Shown here: one piece after another, positions 35,319 to 44,530 of the stretch
How the letters are laid out: each line of letters begins with the position of its first letter
How positions within the stretch are numbered: position 1 is the first letter of the stretch
Assembly (NCBI RefSeq): GCF_000384235.1
Contig: NZ_KB913033.1
Coordinates: forward strand, 1,123,164 to 1,187,163
Direction of reading: 5' to 3'
Source of the DNA: Hydrogenovibrio halophilus DSM 15072
GTDB taxonomy: Bacteria > Pseudomonadota > Gammaproteobacteria > Thiomicrospirales > Thiomicrospiraceae
Length of the DNA stretch: 64,000 nucleotides
Notes under the pieces: generated by a model
The model's database searches: none
What the model saw: only the letters and a program-made list of their open reading frames with translations
Told to the model about the DNA's origin: nothing
Position numbers and translations under genes: made by a program

Positions 35319-36632
35319 ATGATAGTTGCGCCCCATCCATTGTTCGATCAGCCATTGATCAAAAGCTTCTTGCAGGCATTTGAGCATTCGATGATGACGT
35401 TTGTGATCACCTCAGCCGAGACGGATGCGGTGCCTTACCGTTTTTTGTACGTCAATGAGCGTTTCAAGCAGCAGACCGGCTACGACGAGCCGGACTTGAA
35501 AGACCAGAGCCCCAAAATTCTGCAGGGGCCGAAAACCAGCCCGGAAGTGCTGGCAGAGCTGAAACGCAAACTCCGGCGTCAGGAAACCTTTATCGGCCAG
35601 GCGGTCAATTATCGCAAGGACGGGTCGGAATACATTGTGCGCTGGAGCATCAACCCGATTCTGGACGAGCGGCAGCAGGTGGTCGCCTATATTTCCTGTC
35701 AAATGGAAGTCAATGAGCGGGTACAGGATCAGGAGCAGGCGTTTTTTCTGGCCGAGGCGATCAACCAGACCGCCGATGCGGCTTTGATTACCGATCTGAA
35801 AGGTAGAATTGTCTATGCCAATCGGGCCTTCACCCTTCTGACCGGTTACGAGCTGGAGGAAATCAAGGGCCGAAACACCCGGATGTTCAAATCCGGCAAG
35901 ATGCCGCCGGATTTTTATCAGAGAATGTGGGAAACCTTACTGATGAATCAGTCGTTCAAAGGCATTTTTCTCAATCGGCACAAGGACGGCCATGCGTTTT
36001 TCGAACAGAAAACCATCACCCCGATTGTGGACGAATACAACCAACCCATCTATTTTCTGGCCATTTCCAAGGATTCGTCTGAAGTCATTGAAAAAACCCA
36101 CCATCTGGAATACAAAGCTTATCACGATGCCTTGACCGGTTTGTTCAACCGCTCCAAGTTTGACGAGCTGATGGTGGCCAAGCTGCGCCATTTTGAACAC
36201 GAAGGCGCGGTGTTCAGCCTGATACTGGGCGATCTGGATGATTTTAAGCCGCTCAATGATACCTATGGTCATGATGTGGGCGACGAGGTGCTCAAGCAGC
36301 TGGCTTCGGTGTTTCGCCATTCGCTGCGCAAAGACGATGTGGTGATCCGCTGGGGTGGCGAGGAGTTCTGTGTGCTGATTGACTCGGATCTGAAAAGCAC
36401 CGAGTTTGTGGCGCAACTGCTGAAAGACCGGATTGCCGAAATCGATCTTGAGGCACTGCCGGACATTCGACTGACCATGAGTTTCGGTGTGGCCCAGGCG
36501 CAATCGGGCGACGACCCGGAAACCCTGTTCAAACGGGCCGATGAGGCGGTGTATGCAGCCAAAAAGGCCGGAAAAAATCGAGTCAGGATTCAGCCTGAGT
36601 CCAGCGAAGGGTCTGATCCGGGTAGCGATTGA
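35319..36632 (+). CDS. PAS-PAS-GGDEF diguanylate cyclase
   Basis: 437 residues, no membrane segment. First PAS (about 15-135) resembles LOV domains (YVNERFKQQTGYDEPDLKDQ, KILQGPKTSPEVL, NYRKDGSEYIVRW), but the photoactive cysteine of NCRFLQ is absent (SPKILQ). Second PAS about 140-262. GGDEF domain about 270-425 with intact GGEEF (346-350), so cyclase activity is likely; no clear RxxD inhibitory site five residues before it (RKDD lies near). The 3' end overlaps the convergent kinase gene by 50 bases. Confidence 0.92.
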   Translation: MIVAPHPLFDQPLIKSFLQAFEHSMMTFVITSAETDAVPYRFLYVNERFKQQTGYDEPDLKDQSPKILQGPKTSPEVLAELKRKLRRQETFIGQAVNYRKDGSEYIVRWSINPILDERQQVVAYISCQMEVNERVQDQEQAFFLAEAINQTADAALITDLKGRIVYANRAFTLLTGYELEEIKGRNTRMFKSGKMPPDFYQRMWETLLMNQSFKGIFLNRHKDGHAFFEQKTITPIVDEYNQPIYFLAISKDSSEVIEKTHHLEYKAYHDALTGLFNRSKFDELMVAKLRHFEHEGAVFSLILGDLDDFKPLNDTYGHDVGDEVLKQLASVFRHSLRKDDVVIRWGGEEFCVLIDSDLKSTEFVAQLLKDRIAEIDLEALPDIRLTMSFGVAQAQSGDDPETLFKRADEAVYAAKKAGKNRVRIQPESSEGSDPGSD

Positions 36633-39600
36633 TCGACTGCTGCATGCCCTGAATGTCAAACCCGTCAATGCATTCCAGCAACTCGCTGGCGTAATCTTCC
36701 ACTGCCTGCACCTTCTGCGTTTGCCCGATCTGCGCCAGCGATTTGGCAAAACGCTTCATGTGATCAATGCTCTGACTGTCACGGGCCCGGTGATACTGCG
36801 GTTCGATCTGTGCCAGTGCCTGCGCCAGCCGGTCACGGGCTTCTTCGCTCAATGGGGATGCCGAAGCTGGGGCCATTGCCTTGCTCCGAGCCTCGGGTTC
36901 GCGGGTGTCAAACGCCAGATACTGGGCCAGAGCCCGGATCAGATCACGGCGCAGGATCGGCTTGCGCAGAGCGTCATCAAAATACTGGCGCTGATCTTTG
37001 TCCAGCTGGTTGTTGAGCACCGACGCGGTCAAGGCAATGATGGGCAGCTCGGGATGGTCCTGTTTGATCCGTCTGGCGGCTTCATAGCCGTCCATCACCG
37101 GCATGGCAATGTCCATCAGGATCAGGTCGGGCACCGCTTTGTTCACCGCTTCCAGCGCTTCCTCTCCGTTGCCGGCTTCGATCACGCTCAGGGCCGAGTG
37201 GTAAAAGTTCTGCACAATCAGATCACGGTTGTTGGCCACATCGTCCACAACCAGTATCCGGGCCGGGGCAAAAGCGCGGTCCTCGATCCGGTCGCCTGAG
37301 TCGCTCGGGTTACTTTGTGCCTCATCGGCTCTGGCGAGTGCGGCGATTTCAATGGCCGGCAGCGAGAGCAGAAAAACACTGCCCTGCTCCGGCTGGCTTT
37401 CAACCTCAATGGTGCCGTCCATCATGCGCACCAGTCGCTGTGTGATCGACAAGCCCAGGCCGGTCCCGCCATATGTCTGGCTGTCCTGACCGCTCTGCTG
37501 GGTAAAGACTTCAAAGATTTTCTGCTGCTGATCCTCGGGAATACCGATGCCGGTGTCTTCCACCCGGACCGTCAGGCCGACCTGGCTGGAGGAGGTGCCG
37601 GCTTTGGCCTGAACGCTCAGGCGAATCTCGCCCTGCTGGGTGAATTTGACCGCATTGCCCAGCAGATTGAACAGAATCTGACGGATCCGCACTTCGTCCA
37701 GCAACAGCGCGTCCGGCAGTTCCGGGTCAATCTCCACCTCAAAGTTCAGCCCTTTCTTTTCAATGTTCAAACGGAACATTTCACTGATGTCGGCAAACAG
37801 TTGCTTCGGATCGACCGGTCTGAGTTGCAGGCTCATTTTTCCGGCTTCGATTTTGGACAGGTCCAGAATGTCGTTGATCAGCATCAGTAGCGTGTTGCCT
37901 GCGTTCTGGATGGTGTGGACAAAACGCTTCAGCCGTGGTGTGGTGATTTGGGCTTCCAGCAATTCGGTAAAGCCCAGAATCGCGTTCATGGGGGTACGGA
38001 TTTCGTGACTCATATTGGCCAGAAACTGCGATTTGGCCTGATTGGCCTGATCGGCTTCCTGTTTGGCCTGGGTCAGTTCCTGCTCCATCTGAACCCGGTC
38101 GCTGATGTCGAGCAGGATGGTCAGTGCCGCGGGTTGCTGGTTGTATTGAATCGGAATCATCGAGGTCAGCATGTGGCGGGTGCGTTTGCGATTGGAAAAC
38201 AACGGCTTGATCCGCACTTCGATCTGGTTGACTTCGCCTTTGCGGCGGAATGTCTGCTGCAGGTGTTCAAACTGTTCTGGTGCTTCAAAAAAGGCGCGCA
38301 GATTCAGCCGTTTTTCGTGGTCGCGGATCTGGTAGTGCGTTTGTGCATGGCGGTTGGCGTGCACGATGGCCCCGTCCGAATCGATGACCAGTACCAGCAA
38401 AGGCATGGCGTCGATCATCTGCTGCAACTGGGTTTCATTCTGGCGAAGCTGGGCCTGTGCCGCCTTGCGCTGGTGGATTTCACGCGCCAGCTTGCGGTTC
38501 CAGTAGACAATCACGGCCAACAGCAGGACAAAGCCCAGTGAGAGTTGGAGTAGGGTCCAGTAGTCGAATCGCTGCAGATAATGCACCTGACTCCAGCGGT
38601 CATGAATCTGCTGGCGATACTGTTGTTTCAGCAGCGGCAGCGCCTGGTTGAGCAGGCGGTATAGTTCGGGTTGGTTCTGGTGTACATAGAACCCATGCTC
38701 GTAGGTATGATCGGTTTTGCCGACGATTTTGAGCGTGGTCAGCTGCTGGCGTTCAATCCAGTAACTGGCTTCGGCCAGCGGCACAATGGCCGCATCGTAT
38801 TGGTTGACGGCCAGGGCTTCCAGCGCGGAACGGGTCGCGGCGACGGGTTTGAAGGCCAGAGCCGGGTGCAGCTGCTGGAGGCGCTGAGTGCTCTCAAGCG
38901 CATCGACCAGTGCAATGCGCTGTCCCTGAAGCTCGTTGATGTCGCTGATGAATTCACTGCCATCGGCGGTGACAATCACCAGCGGCGTTTCCAGTAGTGT
39001 GGGCAGGGGCCGGTAGGCCGATCCGATCTGATCGCTGGGGTATTCGGCGCTGATCAAAGCCGGTGTTTCGGTGTCGGACGAGGGGGTGATCTGCAGATTC
39101 AGGTGTTGCTGAAGCAATTGAATGTATTCGGCCATAATGCCCTGATAATCACCGGTTTCCCGGGTTTCGACCGGCAGGTGATTGCGCAGCACTTTCAAGT
39201 TCAGGGTCGTGGCCTCGCTCAGCCATTGCCGGTCGGCTTCCGACAGGGCCAGACGGGCGCGGAAACTTTGCTGATCGGTCAGCGGGGCGTCGCCCAACCA
39301 TTTCTGGGTCAACGCCTCTTTTTCCTGCGGGGTCAGGGCCTCGAGCGCCTGATTGAGTATGGCCACCAGCTCCGGGGCATCGTCCCGCACCATAAAGTGC
39401 AGAGGTTGGCTGCCTTCGCGGCTGGCCTTGAAAGGTTCCATCCGGTTGATGCCCAGTTGAGACAGTTTGAAGTGGATGACCGTGTAATTGCCAAACAGCA
39501 GTTCCGCCTTGTTTTCCAGTACCCGGTCAATGGCTTCGTCCAGAGACTGGGTCAGCACCAGTTTCAGGTTGGGGTACTGGCGTTTCAGAAACGGCAGGTG

Positions 39601-40797
39601 CACATAGTCCCGGGGGATCGCCAGACGCAGGTTCTGGCTCTGCTCCAGGTCATGAATGCTCAGGGAGCGTGGCTTGAAAAAATAGGTCAGAGTCTGGTGA
39701 TACGGCTGGGTAAAGTGGGCAAAATCCCGGCGTTCTTCGTTGGGGGCGGCGGAGGTCAGCAGGTCGATCTGCTTGCTTTTGAGCTGTTCGATGGCCTGAT
39801 GCCAGGGCAGGGAGGTGACGTCAAATCGCAAGCCGATTTTGTCGCCCAGTGTTTGCAGCAGGTCTTTGGAAAACCCTTGCGGCTGGCCGTTGTCGCCCAA
39901 ATAATCAAAGGGTGGCCAGTCCTGATCGGCCCCCACCCGGATCACAGGGTGATTCTGGACCCAGGTCTGTTGTGCCGGACTCAGGGTCAGGCGCTGAACG
40001 GTGCGGGACTGATCGAACCAGGTTTTCAGCAGTTGCTGTTTTTGCCGGGCGTCGATTTCGGCCAGCGCTTTTTGAATGATGCCGAACAGCTCGGGGAAGT
40101 CTTTGTGGATGGCAATCGCGGTTTTGGTGTGGCGGCCATCCAGCTTGCTGACCACGTGGATGTTGGTCAGAAAGTGGCGTTCGATCAGGTAGCTGGCCAC
40201 TGCCAGATTGCCGATATAGGCGTCGGCCTGACCGAAGGAGACCGCCTCCAGCGCCTGCTGATTGGAGTCGGTCAGATGCAGCTTGAGGTCGGGGTGGCTG
40301 TCGAGCAACCATTCGTGCAGGTAGGAGCCGGTGTTGATGGCAATGGTCTCATCCGTGAAATCGTCCAGTGTCTGTATCCGCTGGGGGTTGTTGACCATGA
40401 AAATGGCCAGTGGCATGGACGCATAAGGCTCGGTAAAAAAGAAATCCTGGCGTCGTTCGGCAGTGGAAACCACGCTGGAAAGGCCATGCAAACGGCCTTT
40501 AGCGCCTTTTCGGGCTTCCTCCAGTGTCGTTTGCCAGATGGCCGGTGCCACCCGAATTTTCAGGCCGCTTTGCTGGCGGATCAGTTCAATCAGGTCAGCG
40601 GCAATGCCGCTGTGTGCGCCCCGGGCATTTTCAAATTCGTATGGCGGCCAGTTGTGATCGCCACCCAGGGTGATCTGGGGATGGTTTTTTAACCAGGCCT
40701 GCTCTTGCGGGGTCAGGTCCAGAGCCTGCACCGGCAGCAGGCTGAGGGCCAACCAAAGTGCCCAGAGTCTGCTCATTAAACGGGCCGTTCGATTCAT
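36583..40797 (-). CDS. Giant hybrid sensor kinase with three periplasmic binding domains
   Basis: 1404 residues, BvgS-like. Signal peptide, then three SBP_bac_3-type domains (about 27-265, 272-500, 515-745) each opened by a repeat such as LTPQEQAWLKNHPQITLGGD or LSPAQQTWVQNHPVIRVGAD, a helix (about 750-772), a PAS domain, HisKA with NMSHEIRTPMNA (His931), HATPase (about 1045-1165), a receiver (Asp1229 in LMDIAMPVMDGYEA) and a C-terminal helical tail with no clear HPt histidine. Periplasmic domains of this type bind small nutrients such as amino acids. It overlaps the HD-GYP regulator by four bases, so the pair is likely a signalling system. Confidence 0.94.
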   Translation of the reverse strand: MNRTARLMSRLWALWLALSLLPVQALDLTPQEQAWLKNHPQITLGGDHNWPPYEFENARGAHSGIAADLIELIRQQSGLKIRVAPAIWQTTLEEARKGAKGRLHGLSSVVSTAERRQDFFFTEPYASMPLAIFMVNNPQRIQTLDDFTDETIAINTGSYLHEWLLDSHPDLKLHLTDSNQQALEAVSFGQADAYIGNLAVASYLIERHFLTNIHVVSKLDGRHTKTAIAIHKDFPELFGIIQKALAEIDARQKQQLLKTWFDQSRTVQRLTLSPAQQTWVQNHPVIRVGADQDWPPFDYLGDNGQPQGFSKDLLQTLGDKIGLRFDVTSLPWHQAIEQLKSKQIDLLTSAAPNEERRDFAHFTQPYHQTLTYFFKPRSLSIHDLEQSQNLRLAIPRDYVHLPFLKRQYPNLKLVLTQSLDEAIDRVLENKAELLFGNYTVIHFKLSQLGINRMEPFKASREGSQPLHFMVRDDAPELVAILNQALEALTPQEKEALTQKWLGDAPLTDQQSFRARLALSEADRQWLSEATTLNLKVLRNHLPVETRETGDYQGIMAEYIQLLQQHLNLQITPSSDTETPALISAEYPSDQIGSAYRPLPTLLETPLVIVTADGSEFISDINELQGQRIALVDALESTQRLQQLHPALAFKPVAATRSALEALAVNQYDAAIVPLAEASYWIERQQLTTLKIVGKTDHTYEHGFYVHQNQPELYRLLNQALPLLKQQYRQQIHDRWSQVHYLQRFDYWTLLQLSLGFVLLLAVIVYWNRKLAREIHQRKAAQAQLRQNETQLQQMIDAMPLLVLVIDSDGAIVHANRHAQTHYQIRDHEKRLNLRAFFEAPEQFEHLQQTFRRKGEVNQIEVRIKPLFSNRKRTRHMLTSMIPIQYNQQPAALTILLDISDRVQMEQELTQAKQEADQANQAKSQFLANMSHEIRTPMNAILGFTELLEAQITTPRLKRFVHTIQNAGNTLLMLINDILDLSKIEAGKMSLQLRPVDPKQLFADISEMFRLNIEKKGLNFEVEIDPELPDALLLDEVRIRQILFNLLGNAVKFTQQGEIRLSVQAKAGTSSSQVGLTVRVEDTGIGIPEDQQQKIFEVFTQQSGQDSQTYGGTGLGLSITQRLVRMMDGTIEVESQPEQGSVFLLSLPAIEIAALARADEAQSNPSDSGDRIEDRAFAPARILVVDDVANNRDLIVQNFYHSALSVIEAGNGEEALEAVNKAVPDLILMDIAMPVMDGYEAARRIKQDHPELPIIALTASVLNNQLDKDQRQYFDDALRKPILRRDLIRALAQYLAFDTREPEARSKAMAPASASPLSEEARDRLAQALAQIEPQYHRARDSQSIDHMKRFAKSLAQIGQTQKVQAVEDYASELLECIDGFDIQGMQQSINRYPDQTLRWTQAES
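40692..40703. repeat. Near-copy of the palindrome (one mismatch, in kinase gene)
   Basis: Reads ACCAGGCCTGCT on the plus strand, ACCAGGCCTGGT with one change on the minus, followed by TAAAAA. It encodes EQAWLKNHP, a motif common in such kinases, so it may be chance or a seed for the word. Confidence 0.6.
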
Positions 40798-41885
40798 CCC
40801 TCTCGCTCATAGAGTTCGTGCGGGGCGGGAGGTTGTCTGTGTTTTTCCAGAATCGCGGCAAACTCGTCCTGATGGGCGTTGAAGAGGTCCACCAGTTTGG
40901 GTTCGAATTGTTTGCCGCGTTGCTCGTTGATGTAGGCGACCACGTCTTCCAGTGGCCAGGCCGCTTTGTAGTGGCGGCGATTGGCCAGGGCGTCAAACAC
41001 ATCGGCCAGTGCCACAATGCGGGCGTAGGGATGAATGGCATCGCCCTTAAGCTGATTGGGGTAGCCGCGTCCGTCCCAGCGTTCGTGGTGTTGCAGCGCA
41101 ATAATGGCCGAGGCTTTCATCAGGGCGCGATCGGAAAAACTCATCATTTCATAGGCCAGTCTGGTGTGGGTTTTGACGATCTCAAATTCCGATTCGGTCA
41201 GCTTGCCCGGTTTGTTGAGAATCTCGATCGGGATTTTGATTTTACCGATGTCGTGCATCGGCGCGGCATGAAAAAGGGTGTCTTCGTCTTCTTCGCTCAT
41301 GCTGGGGTCATAATACGCCAGCAGGTGGGAAAATTCCGCGACCCGGTGGATGTGCTGGCCGGTTTCGTCAGAGGTGGTTTCCATCAGTTCGGCCAGCAGA
41401 AAGATCATTTCCTTCTGGTTTTCTTCCAACTCGGTGGCAAAGCGCTGGGTGCGGTGGGTCAGGTGTTGCTTCAGGGTCAGATTGTTCTGTTTGAGCAGTT
41501 TTTTGGCATGGGATAGCTCCAAGTGGTTGCGCACCCGGGCGATGAGCTCTTCGCCGTTGAATGGTTTGGTGATGTAATCGACCGCGCCCAGTTCGAAGCC
41601 GCGGGAAATGGCGTCAATGTCCACTTTGGCGGTCAGAAAGATCACGGGAATTTCCTGGGTTTGCGGGTCCTGTTTCAGCTTCTGGCACACCTCGAATCCG
41701 CTGAGACCGGGCATCATGATGTCGAGCAGGATCAGGTCAAACGGATTGCTCTGAACCAGTGACAATGCCTGTTCGCCATCAGTGGCAAAGGAAAAGTCAT
41801 AACCTTCTTCCTTGAGCAGATTCATCACCACTTCGATGTTGTCGGTGACGTCGTCGACGATCAGGATGTGGGTCTGGTAGTCCAT
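40794..41885 (-). CDS. Response regulator with HD-GYP domain
   Basis: 363 residues. Receiver domain with phospho-acceptor Asp55 (LLDIMMPGLSG) and switch Lys in TKPF; coiled linker (about 125-165); HD-GYP phosphodiesterase with HD at 211-212 (MHDIGKIKIP) and HHERWDGRGYP (266-276). The complete motifs predict cyclic-di-GMP breakdown. It is encoded between a lipoprotein and the hybrid kinase with which it overlaps, so phosphorylation from the kinase probably controls it. Confidence 0.95.
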   Translation of the reverse strand: MDYQTHILIVDDVTDNIEVVMNLLKEEGYDFSFATDGEQALSLVQSNPFDLILLDIMMPGLSGFEVCQKLKQDPQTQEIPVIFLTAKVDIDAISRGFELGAVDYITKPFNGEELIARVRNHLELSHAKKLLKQNNLTLKQHLTHRTQRFATELEENQKEMIFLLAELMETTSDETGQHIHRVAEFSHLLAYYDPSMSEEDEDTLFHAAPMHDIGKIKIPIEILNKPGKLTESEFEIVKTHTRLAYEMMSFSDRALMKASAIIALQHHERWDGRGYPNQLKGDAIHPYARIVALADVFDALANRRHYKAAWPLEDVVAYINEQRGKQFEPKLVDLFNAHQDEFAAILEKHRQPPAPHELYEREG

Positions 41886-41888
41886 ATT

Positions 41889-42491
41889 TTACGACTCATT
41901 CTGTTGAGAGGCGGCGGAAACAATCTGGCCGATTTCGCCCAGAATGCGGTTGATTTTTTCACGGTCGGGCCGCAGGCTGCGAGGGTAATCGGCGGGGCTG
42001 CCATTGCTGAGCGAACCGGCGCAGGTCAAACGCAACAGTGGCGGGTCGGTCTTTTCCCCTGCCAGATACAGGTGAATCACGTCCATGGTGGGCGGCGGGA
42101 AATCGTCCCCGGCCAGTGCCAGATTCAATCCGGCCCGGCTGGCTAGATGAATCGGTTGGGAGCGGGTAGCGATTTGTTCCTGATCAATGCCCAGACGGGT
42201 GATGTCAAAGGTACCGGGTGCCAGGGTTTCCGCGGTCTCGTTCAGGTGCTGTTTTTCCAGTCGGCAATGGGGGTCGTAACGCTCGAAGTGCTGACGGGTG
42301 GTGAAGCGACCGTATTGAATGAACGTGCGGGTGCTGTCGGGGGCAAAGTTGACGGGTTGATTCAGCCGGAGCCGGTCGTTGGGGCCGATGTCCAGCGACT
42401 GGGCAGGGGACAGGCCGGAACAGCCACTGAGGCTGAGGATCAGCCAGCTCGCCAGTCCCGTGGCGGCAAGACGAAACAGAAATCGTGACAT
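41889..42491 (-). CDS. Putative lipoprotein, function unknown
   Basis: 200 residues from the ATG at 42491, which has a GAGGGGG site. Signal peptide with lipobox LSLSGC (Cys24). The mature part has two further cysteines (PHCRLEKQ and LTCAGS) that could form a disulfide. It lies three bases upstream of the HD-GYP regulator and is therefore probably part of the same operon; it might be an accessory sensor. I do not recognise the family. Confidence 0.8.
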   Translation of the reverse strand: MSRFLFRLAATGLASWLILSLSGCSGLSPAQSLDIGPNDRLRLNQPVNFAPDSTRTFIQYGRFTTRQHFERYDPHCRLEKQHLNETAETLAPGTFDITRLGIDQEQIATRSQPIHLASRAGLNLALAGDDFPPPTMDVIHLYLAGEKTDPPLLRLTCAGSLSNGSPADYPRSLRPDREKINRILGEIGQIVSAASQQNES

Positions 42492-42502
42492 GGATCCCCC
42501 TC

Positions 42503-42552
42503 TTGGCAATACATGCTCTGTGTTATAATAACGTAATGAACTTTACGTTATT
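42503..42552 (+). promoter_or_regulatory. mnmG promoter with overlapping inverted repeat
   Basis: TTGGCA (42503-42508), 15 bases, TATAAT (42524-42529), overlapped by a perfect inverted repeat AATAACGTAA-TGAACT-TTACGTTATT (42527-42552). The divergent lipoprotein operon starts at 42491, so a protein bound here could affect both. Confidence 0.6.
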
Positions 42553-42625
42553 GTACCGTTTTTTAACAGGGGAAAAACCCGTTGGGAAAACGCGTTTTCC
42601 AGTGGCAAGGCAATGAGGGCATTCG

Positions 42626-44530
42626 ATGGATTCAGCCATGACCAATTATGATGTGATTGTGGTCGGCGGCGGCCACGCCGGGACCGAGGCGGCGCTGGCG
42701 TCGGCGCGTACCGGTGCCAGAACCCTATTGCTGACCCAGAACATCGATACCCTGGGGCAGATGTCGTGCAATCCGGCGATTGGCGGCATCGGCAAAGGGC
42801 ATCTGGTCAAAGAAATCGATGCGCTGGGCGGTGCCATGGCCGAAGCGATTGATCAGGCCGGGATTCAGTTTCGCACGCTCAATGCTTCCAAAGGCCCGGC
42901 CGTAAGGGCAACGCGCGCTCAGGCCGATCGGGTTCTGTACCGTGAGGCGATTCGTACCCGTCTGGAAAATCAGGTGAATCTGACCCTGTTTCAGCAATCG
43001 GTGGACGATGTGCTGATCGAAGCCGACGAAGTGATCGGGGTGGTGACGCAGATGGGGTTGCGTTTCCATGCCCGTCAGGTGGTGCTGACCGCTGGGACGT
43101 TCCTCGCGGGGCGCATTCACATCGGTTTGCAGAACTACGAAGGCGGTCGTGCGGGCGATGCCCCGGCCAACCGTCTGGCCAGCCGCATGCGTGAACTGGG
43201 GTTGCCGGTCGGGCGACTCAAAACCGGCACGCCGCCCCGCATCGACGCTCGCAGTGTCGATTTTGAGGCGATGCAGGCCCAGCCCGGCGATGACCCGGTG
43301 CCGGTGTTTTCGTTTATGGGTCGGGCCGAGCAGCATCCGCGCCAGATTCCCTGCTACATTACCTACACCAATGACGCCACCCACGATGTGATTCGCGGCG
43401 CGCTGGATCAGTCGCCGATGTACAGCGACGCCGGTGAGATCGACAGTGTGGGGCCGCGTTACTGCCCGTCGATCGAGGACAAGGTGATGCGTTTTGCCGA
43501 GCGGGATCGCCATCAGGTATTTATTGAGCCGGAAGGGCTGAATTCGACCGAGTTGTATCCCAATGGCATTTCCACCAGTCTGCCGTTTGAAGCTCAGGTG
43601 GATCTGATTCAATCGATTCCGGGGCTGGAAAACGCCCGCATCATGCGCCCGGGCTATGCGATTGAGTACGACTATTTTGATCCGCGCGGCCTCAAACCCA
43701 CGCTGGAATCGCAGCATCTTACCGGGCTGTTTCTGGCCGGGCAGATCAATGGCACCACCGGTTACGAAGAGGCCGGTGCCCAGGGCTTGCTGGCAGGGTT
43801 GAATGCGGCGCGGCGTTCACGCGAGCAAACGCCCTGGTACCCGCGGCGTGACGAAGCTTACATTGGCGTCATGGTGGACGATCTGATCACGCTGGGCACT
43901 TCCGAACCCTATCGCATGTTTACCTCGCGTGCTGAATACCGGTTGATGTTGCGCGAGGACAATGCCGATCAGCGTCTGACCCCGGTCGGGCGTGAGTTGG
44001 GATTGGTGTCCGATGCGCGTTGGCTGGCGTTTGAAACCAAGCTGGAACGTCTGGAAACGGAATTATCACGGCTCAAGCAGACCTGGTTGTATCCCCAGCA
44101 TGAGGAGGCGAAAAAAGCCGAAGCGCTGATGGGATTGCCGCTGAGCAAGGAGCAGACCTTGTTTGATCTGCTTAAGCGGCCGCACGTGCGTTATCAGTCT
44201 TTGGCGCAGCTGACGATGTTTGGCATGCCTCTGGCCGATCCGCAGGTGATTGAGCAGATCGAGATCGAGGCCAAATACGCCGGTTACATCAAACGCCAGC
44301 AGGAAGACATTGATAAGTTGCGCCGCTCCGAATCGGTGGTGATCCCGCCCGATCTGGATCTGGAAACCGTTTCCGGTCTGTCGAACGAGGTCAAGCAAAA
44401 GCTGCGCGCCCACCGGCCGGAAACACTGGGCATGGCCAGTCGCATTGCCGGTGTGACCCCGGCGGCGATCTCGGTATTGCTGGTGTCGATCAAAAAGTGG
44501 CGTCAGCAATCGTCCAGGCAGGCAGTGTGA
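42626..44530 (+). CDS. mnmG: tRNA uridine-5-carboxymethylaminomethyl modification enzyme MnmG
   Basis: 634 residues (E. coli 629). FAD-binding start [16 protein letters not shown], the [11 protein letters not shown] motif and the conserved [13 protein letters not shown] segment; C-terminal helices with TPAAISVLL. It works with MnmE on tRNA wobble uridine. ATG 42626 has a GAGG site; ATG 42638 is an alternative. It heads the conserved mnmG-rsmG-parA-parB block and overlaps rsmG by one base. Confidence 0.98.
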   Translation: MDSAMTNYDVIVVGGGHAGTEAALASARTGARTLLLTQNIDTLGQMSCNPAIGGIGKGHLVKEIDALGGAMAEAIDQAGIQFRTLNASKGPAVRATRAQADRVLYREAIRTRLENQVNLTLFQQSVDDVLIEADEVIGVVTQMGLRFHARQVVLTAGTFLAGRIHIGLQNYEGGRAGDAPANRLASRMRELGLPVGRLKTGTPPRIDARSVDFEAMQAQPGDDPVPVFSFMGRAEQHPRQIPCYITYTNDATHDVIRGALDQSPMYSDAGEIDSVGPRYCPSIEDKVMRFAERDRHQVFIEPEGLNSTELYPNGISTSLPFEAQVDLIQSIPGLENARIMRPGYAIEYDYFDPRGLKPTLESQHLTGLFLAGQINGTTGYEEAGAQGLLAGLNAARRSREQTPWYPRRDEAYIGVMVDDLITLGTSEPYRMFTSRAEYRLMLREDNADQRLTPVGRELGLVSDARWLAFETKLERLETELSRLKQTWLYPQHEEAKKAEALMGLPLSKEQTLFDLLKRPHVRYQSLAQLTMFGMPLADPQVIEQIEIEAKYAGYIKRQQEDIDKLRRSESVVIPPDLDLETVSGLSNEVKQKLRAHRPETLGMASRIAGVTPAAISVLLVSIKKWRQQSSRQAV

